Positions 1 to 5,316 of a stretch of DNA of 5,316 nucleotides are shown here, one piece after another (position 1 is the first letter of the stretch; each line of letters starts with the position of its first letter). Origin of the DNA: an uncultured Ruminococcus sp. Its GTDB lineage: Bacteria > Bacillota > Clostridia > Oscillospirales > Ruminococcaceae. The position numbers were made by a program, and so were the translations under genes. Location of the stretch: positions 1 to 5,316 of the forward strand of contig CAMNFW010000154.1 in assembly GCA_946537565.1 (NCBI GenBank), in the 5' to 3' direction. A model generated the notes under the pieces. That model ran no database searches, had not been told where the DNA came from, and saw only the letters and a program-made list of their open reading frames with translations.

Positions 1-30
1 TTTGGTTCTTTCAAATTTAGCCTTAGCCAT
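1..30 (-). CDS. tuf: Elongation factor Tu, first 10 codons (partial)
   Basis: Reading the minus strand from position 30 gives MAKAKFERTK, the characteristic N-terminus of bacterial EF-Tu (compare the SKEKFERTKPH start of E. coli EF-Tu). EF-Tu is the GTPase that carries aminoacyl-tRNA to the ribosomal A site. The gene runs off the left edge, so the GTPase motifs are not visible. The start is fixed by a full AAGGAGG Shine-Dalgarno sequence (complement of 40-46), nine bases ahead of the ATG. The gene follows fusA, as expected for the end of a str operon. A separate promoter lies in the fusA-tuf spacer, so it can probably be expressed independently of the upstream genes. Identification rests on ten residues plus gene order, which together are convincing. 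Confidence 0.93.
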   Translation of the reverse strand, partial: MAKAKFERTK

Positions 31-60
31 TGGAAAATTCCTCCTTAAATAAGAATACAG

Positions 61-88
61 TAATCTGTATATATATTATAACAGATTA
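61..88. repeat. 8-bp inverted repeat around the tuf -10 box
   Basis: TAATCTGT at 61-68 and ACAGATTA at 81-88 are perfect inverted copies separated by 12 AT-only bases that hold the TATAAT box. The half-site centres are 20 bp apart, roughly two helical turns, which would suit a dimeric DNA-binding protein. One arm lies in the -35/-10 spacer and the other at the predicted start site. It could be an operator, but an 8-bp repeat in AT-rich DNA may also be chance. No known regulator motif is recognised. Confidence 0.35.
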
Positions 89-103
89 TTTTGGTAAATT
101 CAA
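75..103 (-). promoter_or_regulatory. Predicted tuf promoter with extended -10
   Basis: On the minus strand a perfect TATAAT (complement of 75-80) is preceded by TGT, making an extended -10. Exactly 17 bases further upstream is TTGAAT (complement of 98-103), a 4/6 match to the sigma-A -35 box. The predicted transcription start is near position 68, leaving a leader of about 38 bases that contains the tuf ribosome binding site. It lies between fusA and tuf, consistent with an additional promoter for the very highly expressed tuf gene. The inverted repeat at 61-88 straddles the -10 box. Confidence 0.75.
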
Positions 104-134
104 GTGTTTTGAAGAAAAAAATTCTCCAAAACAC
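104..134. terminator. AT-rich hairpin in the fusA-tuf spacer (weak or plus-oriented terminator)
   Basis: GTGTTTTG at 104-111 pairs with CAAAACAC at 127-134. The stem continues inward through AGAA/TTCT, broken by one pair that is a mismatch on the plus strand and a G-U wobble on the minus strand, around a five-base loop. In the plus direction it is followed after four bases by nine T (139-147), the usual layout of an intrinsic terminator, although no plus-strand gene is seen. In the minus direction, the sense of fusA, the run of A precedes the hairpin and the following bases are TTGAAT, so termination of fusA here would probably be inefficient. Orientation and function are uncertain. Confidence 0.4.
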
Positions 135-159
135 ATGATTTTTTTTTAAAGTGCCGTAA

Positions 160-182
160 TATTTCGTATATTTTGCGAAATA
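160..182 (-). other. Short hairpin 14 bases downstream of the fusA stop
   Basis: TATTTCG at 160-166 and CGAAATA at 176-182 are a perfect 7-bp inverted repeat with a nine-base loop. On the fusA transcript it would form soon after the stop codon, but no U-tract follows immediately. A role as mRNA 3' stabiliser or partial attenuator before tuf is possible. The stem is AT-rich and weak, so confidence is low. Confidence 0.25.
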
Positions 183-196
183 CAGGCGAAACTGAC

Positions 197-2275
197 TTAG
201 TTCTTAGCTCTTGTAGCCATGATTTTTTCAGCTATGCTCTTAGGTACTTCCTGGTAGCTGTGAGGCTCCATAGTGTACTGACCACGGCCCTGAGTATTTG
301 AACGCAGGTCTGAGGTATAGCCGAACATTTCTGAAAGCGGAACGAGAGCATCGACCTGGATAGAACCGGTTCTTGCTTCCTGACCCTGGATCTGACCACG
401 GCGAGAGCTGAGGTCACCGATAACTGTACCGAGATAATCATCAGGAACGATAACAGCAACCTTCATAACAGGCTCCATGAGAACAGGAGTAGCCTGCTTG
501 AGAGCTTCCTTGAAAGCGATTGATCCGGCGATCTTGAATGCCATTTCAGAGGAGTCAACCTCGTGGTAAGAACCGTCATACAGCTCTACCTTAACGTCAA
601 CGACCTCATAGCCGGCAAGGATACCGGACTTCATAGCGCCCTGGATACCGGCGTCAACAGCAGGGATATACTCCTTCGGGATAGAACCGCCGACAACGGA
701 GTTCTTGAACTCGTAACCCTTACCGGACTCATTAGGCTCAACACGGATCTTAACGTGACCGTACTGACCGGAACCACCGGACTGCTTCTTATATTTATAG
801 TCGATATCGGCATTGCCCTTGATAGTTTCCTTATAAGCAACCTGAGGAGCGCCGACATTAGCTTCAACCTTGAACTCACGGAGAAGTCTGTCTACGATGA
901 TATCCAAGTGAAGTTCACCCATACCGGCGATAATAGTCTGACCGGTCTCTTCGTCTGTCCAGGTCTTGAAGGTAGGATCCTCTTCAGCCAGCTTAGCCAG
1001 AGCGATGCCCATCTTCTCCTGACCAGCCTTAGTCTTAGGCTCGATAGCCAGCTGGATAACAGGCTCCGGGAATTCCATAGACTCAAGAATGATCGGGTGC
1101 TTTTCATCACAGAGCGTATCGCCTGTGGTAGTATTCTTAAGACCAACTGCAGCGGCGATATCACCGGAATAAACAGTAGTAAGGTCTTTTCTGTGGTTAG
1201 CGTGCATCTGAACGATACGTCCGAAGCGCTCACGGGTGTCCTTAGTAGCATTCAGAACGGTATCGCCCTGATTGATAACACCGGAGTAAACACGGAAGAA
1301 TGCAAGCTTTCCAACGAAGGGGTCTGTAGCGATCTTGAAAGCAAGAGCAGAGAACGGCTCGCTATCGGATGACGGTCTTTCCTCTTCCTCATCAGTATCA
1401 GGATTAACGCCCTTGATAGCCGGAACGTCCAGCGGAGAAGGCATATAATCAATGATGGCATCAAGGAGCTTCTGAACGCCCTTGTTCTTATAAGAGGTAC
1501 CGCAGGTAACGGGTACCATATGGTTAGCGATAGTAGCTTTTCTGATGCAGGTCTTGATCTCTTCCTGAGAAAGCTCACCTTCCTCGAAGTACTTCTCCAT
1601 GAGAGCCTCGTCCTGCTCGGCAACGTGCTCAACCATTTCGTCGTGGTATTTCTGAGCCAGTTCCTTCATATCCTCAGGGATATCCTCGACCTTGATATCT
1701 GTTCCAAGATCGTTGGTATAGATATAAGCCTTCATCTCTACCAGGTCAATGATTCCTCTGAATTCGTCCTCAGCGCCGATAGGCAGCTGGATCGGAACTG
1801 CGTTGCACTTAAGTCTGTCCTTCATCATGCTTATAACACGATAGAAGTCTGCACCCATAATGTCCATTTTATTAACATAAGCCATACGGGGTACTTTATA
1901 GTTATCAGCCTGTCTCCAAACGGTTTCAGACTGCGGCTCAACACCGCCCTTAGCGCAAAGAACAGTTACAGAACCGTCGAGAACACGGAGTGAACGCTCA
2001 ACCTCAACAGTAAAGTCAACGTGGCCGGGGGTATCAATGATGTTAAGTCTGTGGCCTGCCCAATAACAGGTAGTAGCAGCGGAGGTGATAGTGATACCTC
2101 TTTCCTGCTCCTGCTCCATCCAGTCCATAGTAGCGCTTCCCTCGTGGGTCTCACCGATCTTGTGGTTAACACCGGTGTAGAAAAGGATACGCTCTGTAGT
2201 AGTGGTCTTGCCTGCGTCGATATGAGCCATAATGCCGATATTTCTGGTGTTTTCAAGTGAACAGTCTCTTGCCAT
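197..2275 (-). CDS. fusA: Elongation factor G (EF-G), translational GTPase
   Basis: This 692-residue protein is full length for bacterial EF-G, which drives tRNA-mRNA translocation and, with RRF, ribosome recycling. The GTPase domain shows the G1 loop AHIDAGKT (17-24), the switch I RGITI with its Thr (59-63), G3 DTPGH (81-85) and G4 NKMD (135-138). The G5 position reads GTS (259-261) instead of the GSA of E. coli, and is followed by the conserved YKNKGVQ. Domain II follows at roughly 305-400, domain III at about 400-480, domain IV with [10 protein letters not shown] (499-508) and the tip histidine H571 in [11 protein letters not shown] (equivalent to E. coli H583), and domain V at about 600-692. 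The start is supported by AAAGGAGG (complement of 2281-2288), five bases ahead of the ATG. Only 18 bases separate it from rpsG, so the two are certainly co-transcribed. This genomic setting marks it as the housekeeping EF-G rather than an EF-G2 or TetM-type paralogue. Confidence 0.98.
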   Translation of the reverse strand: MARDCSLENTRNIGIMAHIDAGKTTTTERILFYTGVNHKIGETHEGSATMDWMEQEQERGITITSAATTCYWAGHRLNIIDTPGHVDFTVEVERSLRVLDGSVTVLCAKGGVEPQSETVWRQADNYKVPRMAYVNKMDIMGADFYRVISMMKDRLKCNAVPIQLPIGAEDEFRGIIDLVEMKAYIYTNDLGTDIKVEDIPEDMKELAQKYHDEMVEHVAEQDEALMEKYFEEGELSQEEIKTCIRKATIANHMVPVTCGTSYKNKGVQKLLDAIIDYMPSPLDVPAIKGVNPDTDEEEERPSSDSEPFSALAFKIATDPFVGKLAFFRVYSGVINQGDTVLNATKDTRERFGRIVQMHANHRKDLTTVYSGDIAAAVGLKNTTTGDTLCDEKHPIILESMEFPEPVIQLAIEPKTKAGQEKMGIALAKLAEEDPTFKTWTDEETGQTIIAGMGELHLDIIVDRLLREFKVEANVGAPQVAYKETIKGNADIDYKYKKQSGGSGQYGHVKIRVEPNESGKGYEFKNSVVGGSIPKEYIPAVDAGIQGAMKSGILAGYEVVDVKVELYDGSYHEVDSSEMAFKIAGSIAFKEALKQATPVLMEPVMKVAVIVPDDYLGTVIGDLSSRRGQIQGQEARTGSIQVDALVPLSEMFGYTSDLRSNTQGRGQYTMEPHSYQEVPKSIAEKIMATRAKN

Positions 2276-2293
2276 AATATCCTCCTTTGGCTC

Positions 2294-2764
2294 TTACCAG
2301 CGATAGTGAGCAAACGCCTTGTTTGCCTCAGCCATCTTATGTGTATCGTCACGCTTCTTGCAAGCGCCGCCTGTTCCGTTGAGAGCATCGAGGATCTCTC
2401 CTGCCAGTCTCTCCTTCATAGTCTTCTCGTTTCTCTCTCTGGAATACTTAGTGATCCATCTGAGACCGAGTGTCTGACGTCTTTCAGGTCTAACCTCCAT
2501 AGGCACCTGATAGGTCGCACCGCCGAGACGGCGAGCCTTAACTTCAAGCTCAGGCATTACGTTTTCCATAGCCTGCTCGAATACTTCCAGTGCGTCCTTG
2601 CCGGTTTTCTCAGCAACGATCTCGAATGCACCGTAAACGATTTTCTGTGCTACACCCTTCTTACCATCAAGCATAATGTTGTTGATGAGACGTGTAACGA
2701 GCTTTGAGTTGTATACAGGATCCTGTAATACGTCACGCTTTGCGATATTACCTCTTCTTGGCAT
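2294..2764 (-). CDS. rpsG: 30S ribosomal protein S7 (uS7)
   Basis: The 156-residue product has the usual S7 length and the diagnostic start [20 protein letters not shown]. It also has the conserved [23 protein letters not shown] segment (about 80-102) and the C-terminal [15 protein letters not shown]7 nucleates folding of the 16S rRNA 3' domain and lies at the E-site tRNA exit; its basic N-terminus and central beta-hairpin contact rRNA. The ATG is preceded by AAGGAGGG (complement of 2773-2780) at eight bases. It sits between rpsL and fusA in the classic str order. In E. coli, S7 represses its own translation by binding the rpsL-rpsG spacer. Whether the long spacer here does the same is unknown. 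Confidence 0.98.
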   Translation of the reverse strand: MPRRGNIAKRDVLQDPVYNSKLVTRLINNIMLDGKKGVAQKIVYGAFEIVAEKTGKDALEVFEQAMENVMPELEVKARRLGGATYQVPMEVRPERRQTLGLRWITKYSRERNEKTMKERLAGEILDALNGTGGACKKRDDTHKMAEANKAFAHYRW

Positions 2765-2986
2765 TTTCGCTTCCCTCCTTCACATAGATTCATGAATTCA
2801 TAGGTACTCGTACCGGGCCGATTACTGCTTATAACAAGCCTGCTTCACCAGCCGGTATGTCAGCAGCCATGCAGAGGAAAAATATAATAATCTATATTGA
2901 TCTCCGCATTCCTGCGGCAGTAGTTATCCTATTGTTTGAAATTCCGCACAGTTTAGGCAGCATTGCGGTATTGCTGCGTAGTTGGC
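2765..2986 (-). other. Long rpsL-rpsG intercistronic spacer with possible RNA structure
   Basis: The spacer is 222 bases, against roughly 100 in E. coli, and holds no convincing gene. By eye several complementary pairs appear: TACCGG (2811-2816) with CCGGTA (2852-2857), enclosing GCTT/AAGC (2827-2830 with 2836-2839); CCGCA/TGCGG (2904-2908 with 2913-2917), whose minus-strand loop is GGAA, a GNRA tetraloop; and GCAGCA/TGCTGC (2957-2962 with 2972-2977). Near the rpsG ribosome binding site are a perfect ATGAATTCAT palindrome (2792-2801) and GGTAC/GTACC (2803-2814). An AT-rich patch lies at 2878-2897, but no good -35/-10 pair is seen on the minus strand. It may be a folded leader or S7-binding region, but individual stems are short and unproven. 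Confidence 0.4.
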
Positions 2987-3403
2987 TTACTTCTGCTTAG
3001 GTCTCTTGGTACCGTACTTGGAACGAGCCTGATTTCTGTTTGCAACACCCTGAGCATCGAGAGCGCCTCTGATGATGTGGTAACGAACACCAGGGAGATC
3101 CTTAACACGTCCGCCTCTGATGAGAACAACGCTGTGTTCCTGAAGGTTATGACCGATACCGGGGATGTAAGAAGTAACTTCGTAACCGTTAGTGAGCTTA
3201 ACTCTTGCGATCTTTCTCATAGCTGAGTTAGGCTTCTTAGGGGTAGCAGTTCTTACAGCAGTGCAAACGCCTCTCTTCTGAGGTGAGCTGAGGTTGATCT
3301 GAACCTTCTTCTTAGCATTGTAGCCCTTCTGGAGAGCAGGAGCAGTAGACTTAGTCTCAAGATCCTTTCTTCCCTTACGAACCAGCTGGTTAAATGTAGG
3401 CAT
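2987..3403 (-). CDS. rpsL: 30S ribosomal protein S12 (uS12)
   Basis: The 138-residue product is S12, the decoding-centre protein of the small subunit that monitors codon-anticodon pairing. It carries the 13-15 residue N-terminal insertion typical of Firmicutes (E. coli S12 has 124 residues). Visible landmarks are [12 protein letters not shown] at the start, [21 protein letters not shown] (41-61), [26 protein letters not shown] (84-109) and the [13 protein letters not shown] end. Lysines K56 and K101, equivalent to E. coli K43 and K88 where streptomycin-resistance changes arise, are both the wild-type lysine. D102 matches the E. coli residue that is methylthiolated. AAGGAGG (complement of 3410-3416) lies six bases ahead of the ATG. 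It is the first gene of the operon, about 59 bases downstream of the predicted start site of a consensus promoter. Confidence 0.98.
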   Translation of the reverse strand: MPTFNQLVRKGRKDLETKSTAPALQKGYNAKKKVQINLSSPQKRGVCTAVRTATPKKPNSAMRKIARVKLTNGYEVTSYIPGIGHNLQEHSVVLIRGGRVKDLPGVRYHIIRGALDAQGVANRNQARSKYGTKRPKQK

Positions 3404-3462
3404 ATTCTTCCTCCTTTTTAAGATATTCTGCGGCAGTAGGTATAGTTATAGCTACAGCACAC
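3404..3462 (-). other. Predicted 5' leader of the rpsL-rpsG-fusA mRNA
   Basis: If transcription starts about seven bases after the -10 box, near 3462, the leader is about 59 bases and ends with the rpsL ribosome binding site. It contains CTACTGCCGCAG on the minus strand (3428-3439), a 12-mer that recurs in the rpsL-rpsG spacer (2912-2923). No strong hairpin, riboswitch or T-box is seen. Confidence 0.5.
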
Positions 3463-3468
3463 TAAATT

Positions 3469-3497
3469 ATTATACACAATAAAAACCGGCTTGTCAA
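3469..3497 (-). promoter_or_regulatory. Consensus sigma-A promoter of the str operon
   Basis: On the minus strand a perfect TTGACA (complement of 3492-3497) is followed after exactly 17 bases by a perfect TATAAT (complement of 3469-3474). This is the full consensus for the vegetative sigma factor and fits the very high expression expected of ribosomal protein genes. It points at rpsL, with a start site near 3462. The -35 box lies inside the terminator hairpin at 3481-3524 and the spacer includes that terminator's T-tract, so the two elements physically overlap. Confidence 0.9.
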
Positions 3498-3524
3498 GGG
3501 GTAGCCTTGAAAAAACCGGTTTTT
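3481..3524 (-). terminator. Bidirectional rho-independent terminator after the dockerin gene
   Basis: AAAAACCGG (3481-3489) pairs with CCGGTTTTT (3516-3524). An inner stem TCAAGG (3494-3499) / CCTTGA (3505-3510) closes a five-base loop, with an internal loop between the two stems. On the minus strand CCGG is followed by TTTTT, suited to ending transcripts of the upstream gene, whose stop codon lies about 60 bases earlier. The plus strand has a run of seven T as well (3520-3526), so it could act in both directions. Its descending arm on the minus strand contains the TTGACA of the rpsL promoter. Confidence 0.85.
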
Positions 3525-3586
3525 TTAAGATATTTGGTGATTCTGACAGCCTTCAGCCGTGTACAGGACTGCCAGTTGGTCAGTTT

Positions 3587-5316
3587 TTAGCCATGCAGAA
3601 ATATTTCGATGCTGGTTGATCCGCCGGTGGAGCGGTAAGCGTAATAGCGGAGGATATCGGAAGCATCTGAGGCAGAAACAGCGCCGTCGTTATCGGTATC
3701 AGCAGCCTTTTTTTGTTTAGCGGTGAATCTTCCGGGCTGACCGGTAGAGAGGCGGGCGTATTCTGCCAGGGCAGCGGAAGCATCGGAAGCATCGACGGTG
3801 CCGTTGTCATCGACATCGCCCAGGCGGTAATCATCGGATGCAGCAGCCTGGATAGTAATGGGAACGGAGATAGTTTTCTGGTTCCACTGGCTGTCGTGAA
3901 CGCCGGCGCTGAGGAGAACGGTGCCTTCCGCTTTAACTGTTACGGTGCCGTCATTGGAAATAGAAGCGATATTATCATCACCTGAGAATGCGTAGAAAAT
4001 TTCCCAGCCGCTGGTGCAGGAGAGTTTAAAGGAGCTGCCTGGTGTAAGCTGAGCATCTGAAGGCACGATAAGAACGGGTTCATCGGGAGGAGTGGTGGTT
4101 ACAGTAGTAGAAGTAGTGGAAGAAGTTGTTGCTGCGGTGGTGGTGGTGGTTGTAGAGGTAGAAGTTTCGGAATATGGGGTATAATTTACAGTAAAGGTAT
4201 CGGAGCCGGATTCCCAGACCTTTTCGTTCTCATTATAGAGATAAACGGAAACGGTTATAAGCTGGGAGCCTGATTTTGAAGTATCAATAGAGGAGATAGT
4301 GTACTGATAGCCGGCAGGAAGCTGGTCAAGGGACTGATGATTCATGACCTGCTCAGAAAAACCTCTTCCCCAGTAGTATACCCAAAGGTTAACAGTAAGA
4401 CCGGCGGTGTCAAGAGTTGAATCATTGCCGCTGTAATTAGTTTTGTATGGCTGGTCAGCGATCTGAAGGGTAAGGCTGATAGAGTTGTCGGGAGCCTGGG
4501 TCGTTGTGGTGGTAGTTTCGGCTGTAGTTTCGGTGGTAGTAGCGGTAGTGGTGGAAGATGTGACGATTATCCATTCATAGGTGACATCGAAGGTATCGGA
4601 AGCAGTAACGGTTTGGTTCAGCACATCGTTATATTTTGAAACGCTTACTGTGATCTGCTGAGTGCCGAGCTGGTTTTCATCTATCTCAGAAATATCAAAG
4701 GAATATTCCGGGGGCAGGTCAGAAAGGGGCTGATTATTGAGTATCTGAGTTCTGTAGCCGTTTTCGAGGATAAACCAGAGGTTCACCCTGAGACCGGTCG
4801 TATCGAGGTAAGAATAGTACTGATTATAGTTTAACCTGTCCGGCGGACTGGAAATTTCCAGTTCAAGGCTGAAATCGGCATCTTCAACAATAGTGGTGGT
4901 GGTAGTAGTTTGAGTAGTGGTTTCGGTGGTGGTTGAAGAAGTAGACGTAGTAGTTTCAGCTATACGGTCGAGGCGGATAACAGCGTCGGGAGAACTTGCA
5001 GTGCAGTATACTGTATCAGTTCCGGCGGAGAAATAATAACCGTCCGGGAAAGAGATTATTCTGATAGTCATGAGATCGCCGCTGAACTCAAAGGTTTGCG
5101 GAGAACCGTCCGACCACATAACGGGATACTGATGCTCGATGTTTCCGTTTCCGGATACTAAGTATTCAACACCGGATACAGGGCTTCCGGTTTCCTTGTC
5201 AACGAAGTAAACGCTGTATTTATGAATGGCAATGGTAGTTGTAGTAGTTTCGGTGGTAGAAGCTGTAGAAGTTGTGGTAGTAGAAGTAGAAGTGGTAGTG
5301 GTGGAGGTTGTGGTAG
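3587..5316 (-). CDS. Modular secreted dockerin protein with Ig-like domains, 5' end missing
   Basis: The frame is open to the right edge and gives 575 residues before the stop. The in-frame ATG at 5119 lies inside a domain and has no ribosome binding site, so it is not the start. Residue numbers count from the first complete codon (5314). The order is Thr/Ser linker (1-27), a prealbumin or Cna-B-like module with YFVDKETGSPVSGVEY (28-117), linker (120-142), Big_3-like module (about 146-250), linker (252-273), second Big_3-like module (about 276-378), linker (384-408), Big_2-like module with IASISNDGTVTVKAEG (about 411-490), and a type I dockerin (496-561). The dockerin has two calcium loops: D500, D502, N504, D508, D511, and D539, D541, D543, D550. 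It ends in a short STGG-type tail. Dockerins bind cohesins, so the protein probably joins a cellulosome or cell-surface complex. No catalytic domain is visible; one could lie upstream. A signal peptide is expected but outside the window. Domain calls other than the dockerin are from pattern only. Confidence 0.9.
   Translation of the reverse strand, partial: TTTSTTTTSTSTTTTSTASTTETTTTTIAIHKYSVYFVDKETGSPVSGVEYLVSGNGNIEHQYPVMWSDGSPQTFEFSGDLMTIRIISFPDGYYFSAGTDTVYCTASSPDAVIRLDRIAETTTSTSSTTTETTTQTTTTTTIVEDADFSLELEISSPPDRLNYNQYYSYLDTTGLRVNLWFILENGYRTQILNNQPLSDLPPEYSFDISEIDENQLGTQQITVSVSKYNDVLNQTVTASDTFDVTYEWIIVTSSTTTATTTETTAETTTTTTQAPDNSISLTLQIADQPYKTNYSGNDSTLDTAGLTVNLWVYYWGRGFSEQVMNHQSLDQLPAGYQYTISSIDTSKSGSQLITVSVYLYNENEKVWESGSDTFTVNYTPYSETSTSTTTTTTAATTSSTTSTTVTTTPPDEPVLIVPSDAQLTPGSSFKLSCTSGWEIFYAFSGDDNIASISNDGTVTVKAEGTVLLSAGVHDSQWNQKTISVPITIQAAASDDYRLGDVDDNGTVDASDASAALAEYARLSTGQPGRFTAKQKKAADTDNDGAVSASDASDILRYYAYRSTGGSTSIEIFLHG
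3623..3829 (-). other. Type I dockerin domain coding segment
   Basis: This segment encodes two F-hand repeats. The first is GDVDDNGTVDASDAS followed by a helix LAEYARL, and the second is DTDNDGAVSASDAS followed by ILRYYAYRS. Both loops have Asp/Asn at positions 1, 3, 5 and 12. The residues around the cohesin-contact positions are nearly identical (ASDAS in each), a near twofold symmetry known in other type I dockerins to permit binding in two orientations. The connecting FTAKQKKAAD segment and the YYAY/STGG ending resemble Ruminococcus dockerins as I remember them. Confidence 0.9.
4091..4165 (-). repeat. Thr/Ser-rich linker 4 (low-complexity ACN/TCN codons)
   Basis: About 25 residues of Thr, Ser, Ala and Val join the second Big_3-like module to the Big_2-like module and end in PP. 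The DNA is a degenerate run of ACC, ACT, ACA and TCT codons. Such linkers in secreted cellulosomal proteins are flexible and commonly O-glycosylated. Confidence 0.85.
4181..4489 (-). repeat. Second copy of a Big_3-like Ig module
   Basis: The module shares LDTAGLTVNLWV, QSLDQLPAGYQYTISSID, GSQLITVSVYLYNEN and SDTFTVNYT with the copy at 4577-4879. This follows the Big_3 pattern of an LDxxGLxV strand, a middle xxIDxxxxGxQxxTVSV strand and a terminal FxVxY strand. The copies are clearly homologous but strongly diverged, so the duplication is old rather than a recent DNA-level repeat. Confidence 0.7.
4496..4561 (-). repeat. Thr-rich linker 3
   Basis: About 22 residues, mostly Thr, with spaced Glu (TTETTAETTTT), join the two Big_3-like modules. 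The codon pattern resembles the other linkers in the gene. Confidence 0.85.
4577..4879 (-). repeat. First copy of a Big_3-like Ig module
   Basis: It contains LDTTGLRVNLWF, QPLSDLPPEYSFDISEID, GTQQITVSVSKYNDV and SDTFDVTYEW, matching the second copy at 4181-4489 strand for strand. It is rich in Tyr and Trp near the start (YNQYYSYLDTTGL), unusual for a plain spacer module and compatible with a ligand-contact face, although that is speculative. Confidence 0.7.
4892..4957 (-). repeat. Thr-rich linker 2
   Basis: About 22 residues (ETTTSTSSTTTETTTQ and a run of Thr) join the prealbumin-like module to the first Big_3-like module. Degenerate GTNGTNGTN-type low-complexity DNA is seen on the plus strand. 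Confidence 0.85.
5234..5316 (-). repeat. Thr/Ser-rich linker 1, continuing off the window
   Basis: At least 27 residues of Thr and Ser, with one Ala and one Glu, precede the prealbumin-like module and run off the right edge. A linker here implies at least one further domain upstream. Confidence 0.85.

Noticed and set aside
563..1372. A 269-codon open frame on the plus strand inside fusA
   Set aside because: It is antisense to conserved EF-G coding sequence, has no ribosome binding site, and its protein resembles no family. It arises from codon bias on the opposite strand. The same holds for the plus-strand frames at 1520-1993, 2306-2707 and 2963-3226.
2155..2275. EF-G as a tetracycline-resistance (TetM-like) ribosomal protection protein
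   Set aside because: Length, the EF-G-specific N-terminus and the position between rpsG and tuf all indicate the housekeeping fusA.
2788..2801. Overlapping palindromes ATTCATGAAT / ATGAATTCAT as a protein-binding operator
   Set aside because: A 10-base AT-rich palindrome is weak evidence on its own and there is no adjacent promoter. It is recorded only as part of the spacer.
2780..2965. Small minus-strand frames in the rpsL-rpsG spacer (about 23 and 13 codons) as leader peptides
   Set aside because: Neither has a recognisable ribosome binding site and their compositions show no attenuation-type codon runs.
4091..4165. GGT/GTA-rich stretches on the plus strand as a CRISPR array or satellite repeat
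   Set aside because: They are in frame on the minus strand as Thr and Ser codons of linkers, with no fixed repeat unit or unique spacers. The same applies to 4496-4561, 4892-4957 and 5234-5316.
3587..5119. Taking the ATG at 5119 as the start of the dockerin gene
   Set aside because: The reading frame stays open to the window edge, the upstream codons form a coherent domain and Thr linker, and no Shine-Dalgarno sequence or signal peptide is at 5119. The gene is therefore partial.

Overview
The window comes from a low-to-moderate GC Firmicute, most likely a Ruminococcus-type member of the Oscillospiraceae. The evidence is a str operon with strong AAGGAGG ribosome binding sites, a 138-residue S12 of the Firmicutes type, and a secreted protein that combines Ser/Thr-rich linkers, Ig-like modules and a C-terminal type I dockerin of the kind found in cellulosome-forming ruminococci. 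The genus is inferred from protein style and has not been checked by alignment.

All genes read on the minus strand, so transcription runs from high to low coordinates. From upstream to downstream they are: (1) 3587-5316, the 3' part of a large modular extracellular protein (visible order: Thr linker, prealbumin/Cna-B-like module, Thr linker, Big_3-like module, Thr linker, second Big_3-like module, Thr linker, Big_2-like module, dockerin), whose 5' end lies outside the window; (2) 3469-3524, a rho-independent terminator whose descending arm contains the -35 box of a consensus promoter for the next operon; (3) rpsL (S12), a 222-base intercistronic region, rpsG (S7), then fusA (EF-G) only 18 bases after rpsG; (4) 31-196, a spacer with weak hairpins and an extended -10 promoter; (5) 1-30, the first ten codons of tuf (EF-Tu).

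rpsL, rpsG, fusA and tuf supply ribosomal subunit proteins and the two main elongation GTPases. The sequence suggests one promoter for rpsL-rpsG-fusA and an additional promoter directly in front of tuf. The dockerin gene is functionally unrelated (extracellular, probably cellulosome or cell-surface) and is insulated by the terminator. Its presence means that rpoB-rpoC, the usual upstream neighbour of rpsL in Firmicutes, is not adjacent here.

The least ordinary items are the fused terminator/promoter, the non-catalytic modular dockerin protein, the long and possibly structured rpsL-rpsG spacer, and the inverted repeat around the tuf -10 box. I see no CRISPR array, mobile element, tRNA or rRNA, and nothing that amounts to a new multi-gene system.
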